A stretch of DNA of 64,000 bases, taken from NCBI GenBank assembly GCA_964019335.1, contig OZ025669.1:186001-250000 (forward strand). Reading direction: 5' to 3'. Below, in pieces: positions 37,201 through 50,500 of this stretch. A program made the translations under genes and the position numbers. This stretch comes from Diplonema japonicum (taxonomy: Eukaryota > Euglenozoa > Diplonemea > Diplonemida > Diplonemidae). Under the pieces are notes generated by a model that saw only the letters and a program-made list of their open reading frames with translations, ran no database searches and was not told where the DNA came from. How positions within the stretch are numbered: position 1 is the first letter of the stretch; each line of letters opens with the position of its first letter.

Positions 37201-40200
37201 CTAGCGAGCTCCGATTTGTAAGAGTCCTCTTTTTCAAGGTTGCTCTGCTTTCGCTTCTCGAGCTCTGGCTGTTCGTGGTTAATAGTGATCCCGAGGAGTT
37301 GCCCCTCGAGACCCTCTCGGGTGATGGAGAAGTTGACCTCGCTGGTGAGGGCGGCAGCATCAGGTGGAAGGACGAGGTCGGACTGCCTAGTCACTAGGTA
37401 GAGCTTAAAGGTGTCTTGCCAATCGACCAGCTTGTCGCCGAGGGGAACCACCTTCTTCGGTCCTTGAGAGATAAGATCTCTTCGCATGATGGGGTACAGC
37501 ATGGAGTCAATCCCGTCGCACTCCGACACAACAAGTGTCTTCCCGAATCTCACAGCAAGCTCAAGTGTGTGCGCGAACCTCTCATCCGCGGGTGTGGTGT
37601 ACTCCGTGTGCACATCTGTTCTCCTGTTCAAATGTTCCCGCAGCCACTTCGTTGCCTGGGATGCAGGATCGATGAAGAGCGGAGTCTGGTTAGCATCAAG
37701 CAACATGATAGCATTCTGCATCGACAGTTCATCGGCAGGAAGGCCCTCCGACTTGTACTGCAGGATGTCTCTCTCGCGCCTCATGAACCTCGTGAAAGAG
37801 AAGGTGTCCGTGTATCCAAGGTTCTCACGCCACTCGTTGATCTTCTCTTCTCTGATGTCCTCGGACGACTTTGTCAGGTACGTCAGGAAGCCTGCTGCCA
37901 TGAGACACCGCTTGGGGAGCTCTTGGAAATCCTTGTTGATGTCCGCTACTTGGTTGGCCCATCGCACATTCTCACCACCCAGCTTACCAAGAAGCTCCTT
38001 CGCCGATGCAAGCATACCTTCCGCCTTTAGCACCCCTTCTTGCAAAGAGCTCGCCTGAGCGGTTTTCATAGTGAAGTTCTTTCTCAGCTCCTCGACTTTA
38101 TCTTCCAGTTTTGTGATGCTCTTCTCCGCCTTTTTCAGCTTTGATTCCGCCGATTTCAACTTGTCTTGTGCGGCGTCGAGTTCGGTCTGCAGGGGTTGCA
38201 CCTTTTCTAGCACACTTGAGTACTCAATCTGTGCACGCACCCAACCTGCAAGAGGTGCCGCTGCGACAGAAACACGCACAATGACCTCATGTTTGAAGGA
38301 CTGCGGTTTCTGATCTAGGAGCTTCTTAACGCTGTCACGCACCTCTTGGCTGATCTGCCGGGCATCGAAGTTCAGGATCTGTTCCTTCACACCACGGGAT
38401 CCTAAGAACTTCTTCATCGACACCCATGTAGTGTCCTTGTTGCCCATGAGACTGAGAACACCCTCCAGCACATCGACAATGGCGATTGGGGGCTTGGGCA
38501 GCGACCTAATCTCGTGAAGGTGGTCTTGGTTGATCTGCCCCACCGCTTCTTTGGCTGCCTCTAGGATAGGCTTGATCTGTGCGATCTCCTTTTCGATCTC
38601 TGACTTCCTCTTTGCGATGTCTACCTGCTCCTTGCTTAGGCTCGCCTTCAGCGTCTCAGCACTTCCCTTGTGTTTACCAGCTTCCTCCATCTTTTGCTGG
38701 ATTTCTGTCAGAGCAACATCGGCTTCCTTTTGTTTCTCCCCCAAAACATGCTTTTTCTCCTCGGCCTCCTTTTTCAGCACGTCGACGTTTGTCTCCGCCT
38801 CCTGCAGCTTGGCAAGACCGTTCTGCAGTCTTGTGCGCATTTCTTCGTAAGAGTTGACCTTCCCAAACCACACCCTTTTGAAGTTTTCAAGGAAGTAACG
38901 GAACACCCTCGGGGTACTCTGAGAGCCCATGCCCGCGTGCAGCTTCAGAGTCTCACCTGGCAAGTCAAATACAATGCCCAGAGCCCTCGGGGAACCCACT
39001 TCGTTTTCGGGCTCACCCCCATCCTTCTTCGGCTGCAGCTCCTTAACGATCTCCTTCAGTATGGTGTCTGGGACGCGCTTCATGCCGCTGGTGCTCCAGG
39101 TGCCCATCCACAGCACCTGAGCCCGAGTGTACAGAGACGGGTTCGACTGACACCTGTACTCGTACTTGGGGTTCGTGTGATCCATCGACACTGCAAAGTG
39201 GAGGTACTTCCTAATGCGCGAGATGAAGAAGTTGTAGACGCCACCGAAGAAGCCCTCGTTCGAAGCCTCTTCTTTCAGAGGGGCCAGCAAGGGGTCCAAC
39301 TCCTCTGGGGTGAAAAGCCCCGGGGACTCACCCCCTGCTAGCAGTGAGTTGATGATCTCCAGGAAACCAGTGTCCACAATGTTGTGATCCTCGATAAACA
39401 GCACACAGTGCTCGCCCTGCACGCCGGCCACCGTCACGATGTTCTTGATTTCCGTCTTGAATTCACGCATCCCATAGTCGCGCGTCATCTTCAGCTCGAA
39501 CAGCTGCATCCTCAGAGCATAGGCACACAGGAACACAACCTCCCTCCTCCCGACACCCGACCTGCCGCAAAGGAGCATGGAGCCACCATCCGTGGACAGC
39601 ACCCTGTCAACACGCGCAATCCACCCTAGGATCTCAGGCAGCAGCACAATGTCCAGGGATTTGATCTCGCGCTCGTGCTGCAGGAGACATGTTGAAACCT
39701 GCTTCTTGTAGTCTTTGTATTCTACGGATTGCAAGATGCCTCGTGTCAACCACGACGTGAAGAATCTATCTCCTTCCCTCTCTCTCTTGGTGTATCCCAT
39801 TACGGATGAGAGGTGCTCTCCCAGCAGGTCGTTCACCCGCTTTCGGTTCTCCGTCTTCGTCAGCCTGTCTGCGAAGATGCGCTGCCCCTCGTAGTACACC
39901 ACGTCGGCCAAGTCGTTATTCTCAAGGTCGTAACGCAGGAGGTTGATGACCCATGCCGTCAGGTCGCGAGGGTTGAAAACGTAGTGCGACGCGTCATCGA
40001 CGGTCCACCTCTTCTTCACTTCCGCGTACACCTGACACATGACACGAGAAAGGTCTGACCCTCTACCACCCCCACTCTTCTGAAGCTTGGGAGACGAAAG
40101 GAGTGTCTGCAGATACTCCGTGTAGATGAGGTTGAGAGACTCTTTATCCGGGTACGCTACAGACAGAACAGAGATGATGGCAACGAACCGAGGTGCAAGG

Positions 40201-43200
40201 TCGTAGCGTCCCACAGAACCCGAGGGGTTCATGGTGCACACAACTTGCACGTTCTCGACCCTAATCCACTCGAGATCTTTGTCGTAGAAGCCATTGTACA
40301 AGATGATTTGCTGCAGGAAGGAGTGGGCCTGCACCGTGCCGTACATATCGGGCTTCGGCAGGTTAATGTCTTTCAGCAACAAAACAAGCCTCTCGCAGTC
40401 CCTGGGGCGCAGGCACGGGCCTTCTGCAGTGGAAATCCTTGTGCACATCTGCTTAAGCTTCTGCTGGACATGAATCCCCTCGGTCTGTGCAGAGCAGCTA
40501 ATCGCAGCTACCTTGACGCCTTTAGTATTCTCCAAAATGGACATCACGGACGAGCTCTTCCCGCAGCCCTCTGGCCCGACTAGCAAGAACGGGCGCACTG
40601 TTCCGCTCGTTACCCACGGTTTGAGGATGTCAAAGTTCCTCTGCACGTCAACAGTGTGCACCATGGTGCTGTTTTTCAGGTCGTCCAACGAAATGTCTTG
40701 GCTGCCTGCGTCATATTCATACTTCGCGTACTTCCCGTCAATCGTGAAGGTGTCAAGGAGGTTCCCGCGTGGTGGTCTCTCGTTCGTCAAGTCGAAGATG
40801 TTCCTCGCGTAATCCTCACGCTCCGTCACATTCAGCAGGGATCCCAGCCCTCGCACCAGACCAATCGTGAAATCAGCCTTCGTCTGCACTCCCGTGAGAT
40901 GCGACAGACCTGTCGTCACAATACCCATACGGGTCGTAACGACAGCGTGACCTTTCATGTCGAGCAGCATGTTGATAGCTTTGTAGAAGTAGTCCTCGAG
41001 CCACTGGCCCAGGCTGTGTGTTGCAGTGACGTTGTCGTCCTGCTTGGCAAGCCACGTGCTGACAGCAGACTTGGGGTCGACGTCTTCCTCGCTCAAGAAG
41101 ATCATCCCGACACGACTGACGGTGGCAGGTGAGGCGAAGCTGAGGGAGTGTGTCTCGAAGACGAAGTTCACGTTGGGCCCAAACTGGATACGCTCACCGT
41201 TGGGCATCGTGAGCAGCTTGTTATCGTCGAGCACAGAGTTCAGCGACTCCACCCACTCAGGGTCCACGTCACCGTCACACAGGATCCACGACTGCACTGT
41301 GCCATCGGTGGGCTCTTTCACAACCTTCCTGGCGGCGGCAGTCAGGACACCGTCCGTCCACTCACGGGTGTCGGTGTCCATGTTACCTAGAAGCTGCTGA
41401 CGCGGCATAGCCTTCGGGTTCATCACGTGGAGCGGAACACGGATTTTCAGCTTCTCCATTGCGTGCCTCAAAATCTGCAGCAGCGTCGACTTTCCTGACC
41501 CACTGGGCCCCACGATGACAACACCCATTCGCTGTTTCAGAGCCTCGTACAGCTGTAGTATCTTCTCAATTTGAATGTCAATGCGCTGTAGTTTCGCTTC
41601 GGTGATGGCTTCGTTGATAGCCGGCAACAGATCTTCGTACTTGATCTCCTGGATTGGGATGCCTGGAAAGACATCGCCGATTAGGGAGTTGAACAGCCGG
41701 GTGTCGTCGAAGGCCAGCTTTGACAAGGTGTTAACTCTCAGGGACTGGATCACAAGACCTTCCTCGAGTTCCTGCGTTTGAGCTGTACCATCGTCTTTGT
41801 GTTCTTTGCACCATTTAGTCACAAGGTTCCCGCAGAGGGAGAGGCATGTCTTGATGGCACGGAGACCCCAGTCGTAGTGCTGCTGCGCGGAGAGAAGCTG
41901 TTTCGATAGTTTAAAGGTGGTGACGATCTTCTTCGAGATTGGGGATGCGTGGACAAAGCCTTCGCTGAGGAGGATGGTCTCAGCAATGAGGTTCAAGTCG
42001 GGCACAGACATCGCCACGGCACGGAAGAGCTGCTTCAAGTTGTCGGGGAGCTTGGAACGTCCTCCGTAACCCTTTCCAGCCGGGTTCAATGTCACGAAGA
42101 TCCCTGCGTTGTGGTTTACATCGATCCTGCGGTTCAGAAGGTCACACTCGCTCTCCTTGTTCTTGATAGCAGCTTGGATCACCTGGATCATCTGGGAGAT
42201 GGCGGACAGCTGGTCCTCCTTCAGACGGTTAAACTCATCGAAGCACCCCCAAGCACCGCACTTCACAAGCCCCACGAAAATCCTCCCCATCGACTTGAAG
42301 TCAATGCCCTCGTCGCAGTTGAATACCAGTACCTGTCTCCCCAGCGCATTCCCGAGCGCCTTCACAGACTCGGTCTTCCCAGTACCGGCTGGCCCATAAG
42401 GGTTTCCACCATAACCCAAATGCATACCCTGGGTCAGGGTGAGGTAGCACTTGTCGGTCAAGGGAGTGTGCACAAGCTTCGGAGCGTTTCCTTGGTATTC
42501 AAACGTGTAGTCGAAGCAAGCGTCCACCATGTGCACCTTGCAGGGGTTTGTCTCTTCTTTCAGGTAGAACCTGAGCTGCTTCTGCCAGAACCAGTCGGTC
42601 TCGGACTTCACATTCTTCTCCACCAACTGGTCAACGACGTCGATGCAATGAATGAGGTCCATGATGAGCGCCTTCATCTTAAGAACGGTGACAATGTCCT
42701 CTGCAGAGGACTTGGACTTCGTGTTTGTCTGTAGCCTTGTCAGGAGCTCGGTTTTCAGATCTGCCAAACGGAACTGCTTGATTGCCAGAGCAGTCTTCTG
42801 CGTCCAGTGAATCAGCTCAGACAGACACAGAAGCTGAGACGGGAACTTGAAAAGGTCGTTCTCCTTCACGCAGTTCCACAGCATGTTCGTCATCGTATTC
42901 CTCATCTCCCTGTCTAACTGTGCCAACCACACCTCGACATCAGCGGTCACAGCAACCTCGTTCGACAGCGGCACCACTTCGCCGTCTAGAGACACCATCG
43001 CAGAGATCTTCTCCTTGTTGTCATCGAACTGCACTTTGTTGATCCCAGAAAAGAGCTTCTTCAAGTGGTTCTGGATGACACTTGGGTTCTGCGACTGCCC
43101 CAGAATCTCCAGCAAGTCGTCATCACCGATGAAGTAGAATCTCGGGAACTTGTCACGCTTCTGCTCAAGGTACTCGTTCAGGGCTTTTTGACACCTGTCA

Positions 43201-46200
43201 AGCTGCTCTAAAATGGACTTCAGGCTCGTCCCAATGTCACGCTTTGCTAGCTCGATGACACGTGGGTCGCTTTCAATGTCTCTCATGATCTCCATGAAGG
43301 TCTTGTCCACCCTGCGGAACCGAGGTTGTTCTTGCGGAAGCGCACCCCTTGCGAAGATGGGTTCAAGGTAAACCCATTTTCTTTGGATCTGCATGAGTAG
43401 GTGGAGGAACTCATCAAGTGCCACGAACTTATCCTCCCAAGAGTTAGCCTCTCCCGAGAACGCCTGGTAGTAAGGGGAGTCCTTAAGGGAACCCAGCAGC
43501 GATTGGTTGTCGCCCACATGCATCAGCAGCTCCTTCCATTCCTTGATGAGACAAATATTTCCACTCATGCAGTGCTGTGGTGTCGACAGGTTGAACTCCG
43601 CCTCGTGTGCCCAGGCACGGATCTCGGCCAACGCTTCGCGGATTTGGATCTCACCTTGTGCCCTTGCATGGAGCCCCTTGAGATCCTTTTCGTGCTGTGA
43701 AATAAACTCAGCCTTATCAAGGAAGTGCCCAAAGGTCAACTTCTCAGGGATCACCTCATGCCTGTCGATGTTAATGTATCTAAACATCTCAGCCCAATGA
43801 TCTAGTGTCATGCCGTCACCTCTGCAGAATTTGAACAGCGGCAGCGTGTTCGTCCATAAGTCCAGCTGGCCGCGGAGGTAGATCACAACGTCGTTAGTGG
43901 GCTTCTCCTTCAGCTTCTCCTTCCACTCCTTGGTGAAGTCATCGAACCTGAAGACTTTTGACCTGAAGGCGAACCAGTTCTCTTTCTTGAACTCATCGAC
44001 CTCTCCCGTGAACTTCTCGTATAGTGCCCACACCGTCGAGAGACTGGTGACATCCTCACGGACTTCTTGCAGTTTTGTCATGTTCGGCTCGTCGATCTTA
44101 AAGTACTGGCACTGCTCTACCACTTGTTGTCCTCGCTTGTCAAAGTCGTCAAGCTCCCCTTGTCTGTCTTTGATGAATTGCAGTGCGCCCCCAATGGCGA
44201 CAGGGTCCTTCAGCGACGACATGTCTTTAGGCTTTTGCTCCTTCCACAGCTCGCAGAATCCCTCAAGCTCGCTGAAGTATTTCTCGATGTCTCTGCTTAC
44301 CTCATTCCTTAGCCTGGCGATCTGCTCCTCCATTATCTGCTCGTGTGCCGTTAGTAGATCGTCGAAAGCGCCTAGCTTCGATTTCGTAGAAGTCCCGTCA
44401 ATCGTAGCGCCAGCTGCCTTTTTGTACAGGTTGCTCTTGTCATCGAACTGCTTCATGAGGCGCTGGATAGGCTCTTGCCGCTCTTTCATCTCTTGATAGG
44501 CCTTGTTTGCTTTTCCAATGTCTTCCAGTGTCGTAGGGCTCTCGTTCAACTTTGAGATGGCGTCAGACAAGAAGGTGTCAACATCTTGAAGGTGCTGCTC
44601 GGCAGCCTTCTTCAGTGAGTGGTTAAGAAGCTGCCCAAGTCTCGAAAGATGGTCTTCAATGGCAGCCTTGATGGGGACGGTTGAGATGTTGAAGCAGTCG
44701 ATTTTGATAGTGTCTTCCAAGCTTCCGATCTCCTTCCCCTTCGACTTCAGCATCTTGAAGTTCTTCTCCCAGTCACCTACGTCGATGAGCAGATCCACCC
44801 ACTGGTCGAGGTCGACTAGGCCGAGCACCACGTATTCCTTGAACTTCTTTTTTACCTTCGAGAGCCTTGCGAACAACGCTTCGGTTTTGACGAACACAGT
44901 CTCGATGCCGCTCTCGTTTCTCTCTGCCATTAGCTTGAAAATCTCGCTCTCACCCACACCCTTGAACGACATAGGGATCGCAATGAAGTCCCTGATGTTC
45001 CTGTAATAGTGCTCCCTAATCTTCTCAAACACGGGATCAAACTGGATCTGGCCTTGCTTGAAGCACAGGTTCACGTGAATCTCGGGGAGGGACTCATTCA
45101 GAGTTTCCAACCCCACAAGGTACTGGTGCTCGAGTGCCTTGTACAGCTGGTGGTCCCAGTGACGCTTCCACGCACCTGTCGCGCGGTAGCCGTTCTTTTC
45201 CAAGTCAGCAAACTTGCCCCTCATCTCTTTCAGCACCACCTTCCACTTGTCGATGTTCTTAACGAGGTCAATATCCATAAGACTCTTCACAAGCACGATG
45301 AACTCGTCGTGCACCTTGCGTAGCCTCCTATTCTCTCTTGTCAGTATCTCGGCAGCCTCCTTCAGCTTCAACGTGAACGCATCAGCCTCGTTCTTGTCTC
45401 CCCACGAGATCTGGCTCTTCGCGCCCTTTCCCTTCACAACATTCTCGAAATTCACGATCGGTTTTTCCAACAGTGTAATAGTGCTGGGGATAAGCTGCCT
45501 GTCTAGGGTGTTGTAGAAGTTCGCAACCTGCTTCAAAACTGTTGCATTTCTGTAGAAACGCAAGGCATCCTGCGCAACCTTCTGGATGGGCACAGGCACT
45601 GCATAACCGAGGGACAGGAGCTGGCGAACCTCACGTGTCAGTTCAACTAACTTTTCGCTGAAATTGACTAATAGCCTGCCGTCCTTCTTGGCGATCTCCA
45701 TGATGCGCCCTTCCATCCTGAGCGTGAGAGCGCTAGAGTTGCTTGTAACATGTCCTATGCTCTCCTGCACCTCTGTGATCCACGTGCCGAAGGTTTCTGA
45801 TTCGAACTCCTTCAGGTCGTTAAGCAGGTTGTTGCACTGCACATTAAACTGATCAAACCTCGCAAGGTCGTGGAGGAGCGTCTTTCCTGACTTCTGCACG
45901 TATTCGATTTTCCTCCGAAGCTGCCGCGCCCACACAAGGTTGTTCAGCACGACGGGCATGTTCCTCCCCGCCTGCAGCCTCTTGTCCTCCAAGTCACCTG
46001 AGCCGGTAATGTCATCTCGTCTGTACTTCGCTTCGAATTCTGACTTCAAGCCGTTGATGCTCTCGGACAGTTTCGCTAGAAGGTTGTCTCTTTCGCTTGT
46101 AAGTTCTGCCCCAATGGTAGGCCTGTTAATAATATCGCTGAACTTCATGAATCCCTGCAACAGTGCTTGTGCGTTGCTGGACACTCGGGCAAGCTCCTGG

Positions 46201-47399
46201 CGCAGTCTCCCCGCCGACCTCTGCTCGATCGGCTCCAGCCTTTGTTCGAACTGCTTGACGGCTTTCTCCCACGTCCCTTGGTTAGCAGCCTCCACGTTGA
46301 AGACGTCGATGTCGCTGAAGGACTCGAACGCACTGTCGATCTTCCTCTTCATCTCCATCAGCTCTTGTTTGCTGAGGAGCTGTGCGAGCTGTTCAAATGT
46401 GTTTCTCAGTCGCAGGATAGTCTCGAGCCGTTTGCCCACTGCTTGGATGTTCGCATCCTGATGGTGAGGACCCTGCCATTCATGCCAATCGACACTTGTG
46501 AGCGTTTTCGTGATGTGTATCCATTTTTCGCATGCAACCATCGACAGCTCAAGGCTCTGCCTGACCTGCGCATACTGTCCCTTCCAGATAGTGTCCTCTT
46601 TGGAGTCGGTCGAAGTGTTTAGCTTGCTTCGTATAAAGTCGACAAGCCGCCCACCGACAGTGCTCAGTACATAGCCTGCTTTCCGCTCAGAAACTGTCTT
46701 CCCGCGGTACCAGTCGTTGACCTTGTCTTGCACAACTTCAAGTGCGTCGGGCAGCTCTTCAAGCGGCGGCCATTCGGCAGGTACTACCTGATCGATCTCG
46801 GTGGTGTCGGTGAGGTTCATTAAGATGTTCGAGAAGTCTACTACACGGATTTGAAGGGACACAGAGTCACCATATACGGTGGATGAAATCACCTGCTTGC
46901 CAAGGATGATGAGGTCGGACCTCTTGCCAGTGACGCCATCCTTTGTGGAGAGCACATCCGGGAAGTCTACGATGAATGTAGGGCTGTTGAACTGGTGGAC
47001 GTACTCCTCGAGCAGCTTCTCAAGCACCATTCGCGTGTTGTCGTCGTCGGGGAAGGCCAGCTGTGACTCTGAAGGGAAGTGGCTGTGCATGGCCTTCTCC
47101 ATGAAGGACCTGAACGTGTCCTTCTTGTATCCAGGAGAAAAGTCTAGCTCAACCCCAGTCGTGTTCTCTCTCGTGTATACAATTTTGTTGGTCGCAGCAG
47201 ACTGCAAGTCTTTCACCATTGAAGCTACCAGCTTCTCCATCAGCTCAATCGAGCCATCGATCGTCGCACCTGCCTTGTTCCACTTGTATTCTGCCACGCC
47301 CCCCGCTTCGTCTTGCGATGCCTGCGCGTCCCTGCTTCTCAGCAAGTGTTCCGCAGCCTTCCCCAGTGCTATTATCATCCCATCTAAGCTGCCGGACAT
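34295..47399 (-). CDS. DYNC2H1: Cytoplasmic dynein-2 (IFT) heavy chain, ten exons
   Basis: Exons 36918-47399, 36773-36879, 36672-36737, 36515-36634, 35706-36467, 35605-35668, 35458-35570, 35328-35420, 35198-35294 and 34295-35164 total 12,774 bases, giving 4,257 residues, close to the roughly 4,300 of animal DYNC2H1. Introns are 38, 35, 37, 47, 37, 34, 37, 33 and 33 bases. AAA1 GPAGTGKTES near residue 1669 is followed by FNCDEGIDFKSMGRIF and CGAWGCFDEFNRL, which identify dynein-2. AAA2 GPSGSGKST is near 1965 and AAA3 GPEGCGKSS near 2277. AAA4 GRSGVGRRE (near 2612) lacks the Walker Lys, as in the family. The stalk coiled coil lies near 2840-3130. The C terminus contains ENAIYGGR and FGLPAN. It drives retrograde intraflagellar transport. 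Confidence 0.95.
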
Positions 47400-47442
47400 T
47401 GTTCGTATCAAGGCCCCCTCCCCACTGCGGGTTCCTGTCTTG

Positions 47443-47475
47443 CTGTTTAGAAAGTGAGAAAAAGTGCAATAGGTT
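47443..47475 (-). promoter_or_regulatory. Candidate trans-splice acceptor for the dynein gene
   Basis: The sense strand has CACTTTTTCTCACTTTCTAAACAG, with AG at 47444-47443, 43 bases before ATG at 47399 and within 60 bases of the upstream gene's stop. There is no room for a cis-spliced upstream exon outside the neighbouring coding sequence. Confidence 0.6.
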
Positions 47476-47503
47476 AAAGTATAACAACTAGCTATGAAAA
47501 TAA

Positions 47504-50500
47504 CTAAAGTGCAATCTTGAGTGATTTAAAACTCTTTACAAGTCCCGAGTACAGGAGACGGTCGTCGAGGTAGGCGGCAGGCTCTTGGTGCAGCCTGACG
47601 GCCACAATGGAGAGAACCCCCGCCACAAGTGCAGAGGCGTCAAATATGGGCGTGGTGTGTGTCACAACATTCTGGTTGAGAATGTCGGAGATGAGGTCCA
47701 GCTTCGTGTACTCTTCAACATGCCCCTTGAATACATCACGCAGTGTGGGAACGTGTCGCGCCGCCCCACTCTGTGGCCTCCTGCGGCTGAGGACAATTTC
47801 AGTGAACGCATCAGGGTTGTCACCATCATGTAAAGGCGCAGCAACGCGTGCGGGGAACATAACCTTCGGCAACGATGTCCCTTTATGGTTCACTGCATGC
47901 CGTGTACCAACCTTCCTACACGCTAGAGGCGACTTTGGACGAGGCTTGATACTTTCCAAATTAGAGTAGGTGCACACTTCCGAGTTGTACCTGTCCACTT
48001 CCTCCTCAAATGGTTGGACATGCAAGCGCGGAGCAGTTGCATACGGCACCACCATCCTAATATCAGAACCTGTGTTCTGCACGGACAAGGGCTCAGGGTA
48101 ATTCGGCGGCTTCAGTCGCAAGTAGATTCCATCAAATTCCGTGACAACTGCGTGTGCAAGGATCGGCGGGTCGCGCATCACGATTTGCACCTCGCTGCCC
48201 GGCTGGAACCGCCGGAAGGGAGCTTCTACGTAATTGTCATCTATCTCCCACAACTGGCCCTTTCCGAATACCCCTACCTGCTTCGACTTCTTGTCACTGC
48301 CACGGAAGTCTGCTATCGACAGCCTACTGTAAGTCACTGTTGGTGGCGACGCGGTCCTTCGCTCATGAGTCGACGTAGCCGAAGGCGGCCTTGACACGAG
48401 CAGAGGTCCACCTAAGGTACTCAAAGCACTTCCCATGGTCACCTTCTTTCCCGGCGATGGCAGCCGTGGTGTCAGGTGCTCAGGAAGCGCTTCATTTGTC
48501 TGGCTGTAGGCACACTTCGCAGAGGGCCGGGCACGGGGCGTGGCTAGTGTTACACTAAGCTCATTCAGTGCGATGCTTGGCTTATCAAGAGTATTCCGCC
48601 TATCAGAACAGATAACATGCAGAGGAGGAGGAGGAGGTGGTGGTGGTGGTGGTGGAGGTGGTGATGGTGACGGCTGGTCAAGAGGAACAGGAGACACAGG
48701 CTCATAGGAGCGGTCTGAAAAAGCTGATGTGTGAGAGAGTGTCCTTTGTATAAGGGCGCGATCATCCACCAAAGTAGACTTTCGGATGGCAGTGTGGACA
48801 GTGGCGCTATCGGTCCTGTCCCCTTCCCTATCCTTTGAGGCTGCCAGCAAACCGCTTATGGTCTTCTCGAGCCGCTCGATTTTATCAAGCAGTACTATTT
48901 CAGTTTTTGCAGCAGCGGCGATCTGTTCAAGCAGCTTCCGTGTTTCGGCCTTCTCGTCGAGGAGGTTGCCCACGTGGTCCATGACGTTCTTGTTCTTATC
49001 GGCAGAAATTGTATTGAGTACGTTCATTGACTCCACCAGGTTGCACATACGATCACCTGAGACCTGCACTTCGATCTTTGCCAACTGCGCTATCTTTGTG
49101 AAGTCCCCAAGCTCCCTCTTCCGTGCAGCCCTGTTGGCCTCATCCAGCCTAGCGACGATCTCCTCTGCTTCGTGAATGCTGCCAGTACTAGTCGCTTCGC
49201 TGTGCTCCTTCAAAAGCTGCTCACGCAGAGTTTTACTTTTGTTTTTTCGTATCCTTGCAGAGACCGTGTTCCGGCACTTCTGCAGAGTTATGACTGTAGA
49301 ACGCTTTCGCAAGTCATTCTCTTTTTCTTCTAATTTCTTCAATTGCAATTTGTCCTCATCGTTGGCAGAGCTGTACAACTGGTCGATAGCCGGCACGACA
49401 ATTCTATTCTTCAAACTAATGCAGTTTTGCCTCAATTGAGTAGTGCTCATTTTGGTCACTTCTTTCGCTGTGTCTTGTGGTGCAGCCTGCGTGGAGGACT
49501 GTTCTTGGTGGCTTAGCTCAACGCCCATTTTCCGTATCTCCATTGCCTGCTTTTTCAACTGTTGCGTCAACCTGGTAACCTCTAACGTTTGATAAAGTTC
49601 CTCTTGCTTGTTCCTCTGCACAAACTCATAATATGACGAAAGCATGGTTGCTTCTGCTTGCCAGTACTTCTGCACGTTAGCCTGCTTGTCGGCAGGCATG
49701 GCCTCAGTCGCCTTGTTACTCGGATTGAAGGCTTTCATGGCTGACACTTCAGATGGCAAACCACACTTCATTAGCTCAAGGCCGCCCTCACAATAAAGGG
49801 CTAAGTATCTCTTCATGAACACAATACTCAGCTCAGCTGCCTCGAGACTGTCTCTGGCCACAAGTGCGTCTTCCTTAATAGCAGCGGACTCCTTCTCCGC
49901 ATTTTTCAGTTCCTTCTCTAATTGCGCTGCACGAAGAAGGTACTTGTTCTCTGGTACAGAAAGCTCGATATCTAGTAGCTTTCTGCAGATCTCAGGTATC
50001 TTGCTGTCGACGATATGAGCCTGTCCCAGCATAAAGTAGCTCAGGAGTGCAGACGAGTATTTCCAGATGGACTCGCGGCAGTCGGCTTCCTCATCGTGGC
50101 AGCACGCCTGCCGCACGACGTCCACTGTTCCTAGCACAGTCAGCACGTCGTTGCTGAAGCTCGTTAGTGCCTTTGTTTGCTCACTTTGTGTCTGTGTAAG
50201 CTTTTGAGTTAGATCAGCAAGCTGAGACTGTGCATCGTAGGCTGCTTTCTTTTCGGCCTCTAAAGTATCGGTCATCTGGAACAACTGTGACCTGAGCTGG
50301 TGTAGTTCCTCTTCCTTTTTTACTCTGTATTCTGCCACCTTCTTGCGCTCTTCGTCTACCGCTTTCTCAAGCTGCTCTGCGGTGATCAGCAGCTTTGCTT
50401 CCTCCCTGAGTTGTGCGTTGTCGGCCACGAGACTGGACACTTCTGCCTCCAATTCTTCAGTGGCCTGCTCGGTTTTGTCAGCCATCTCCTGCATGTCAGC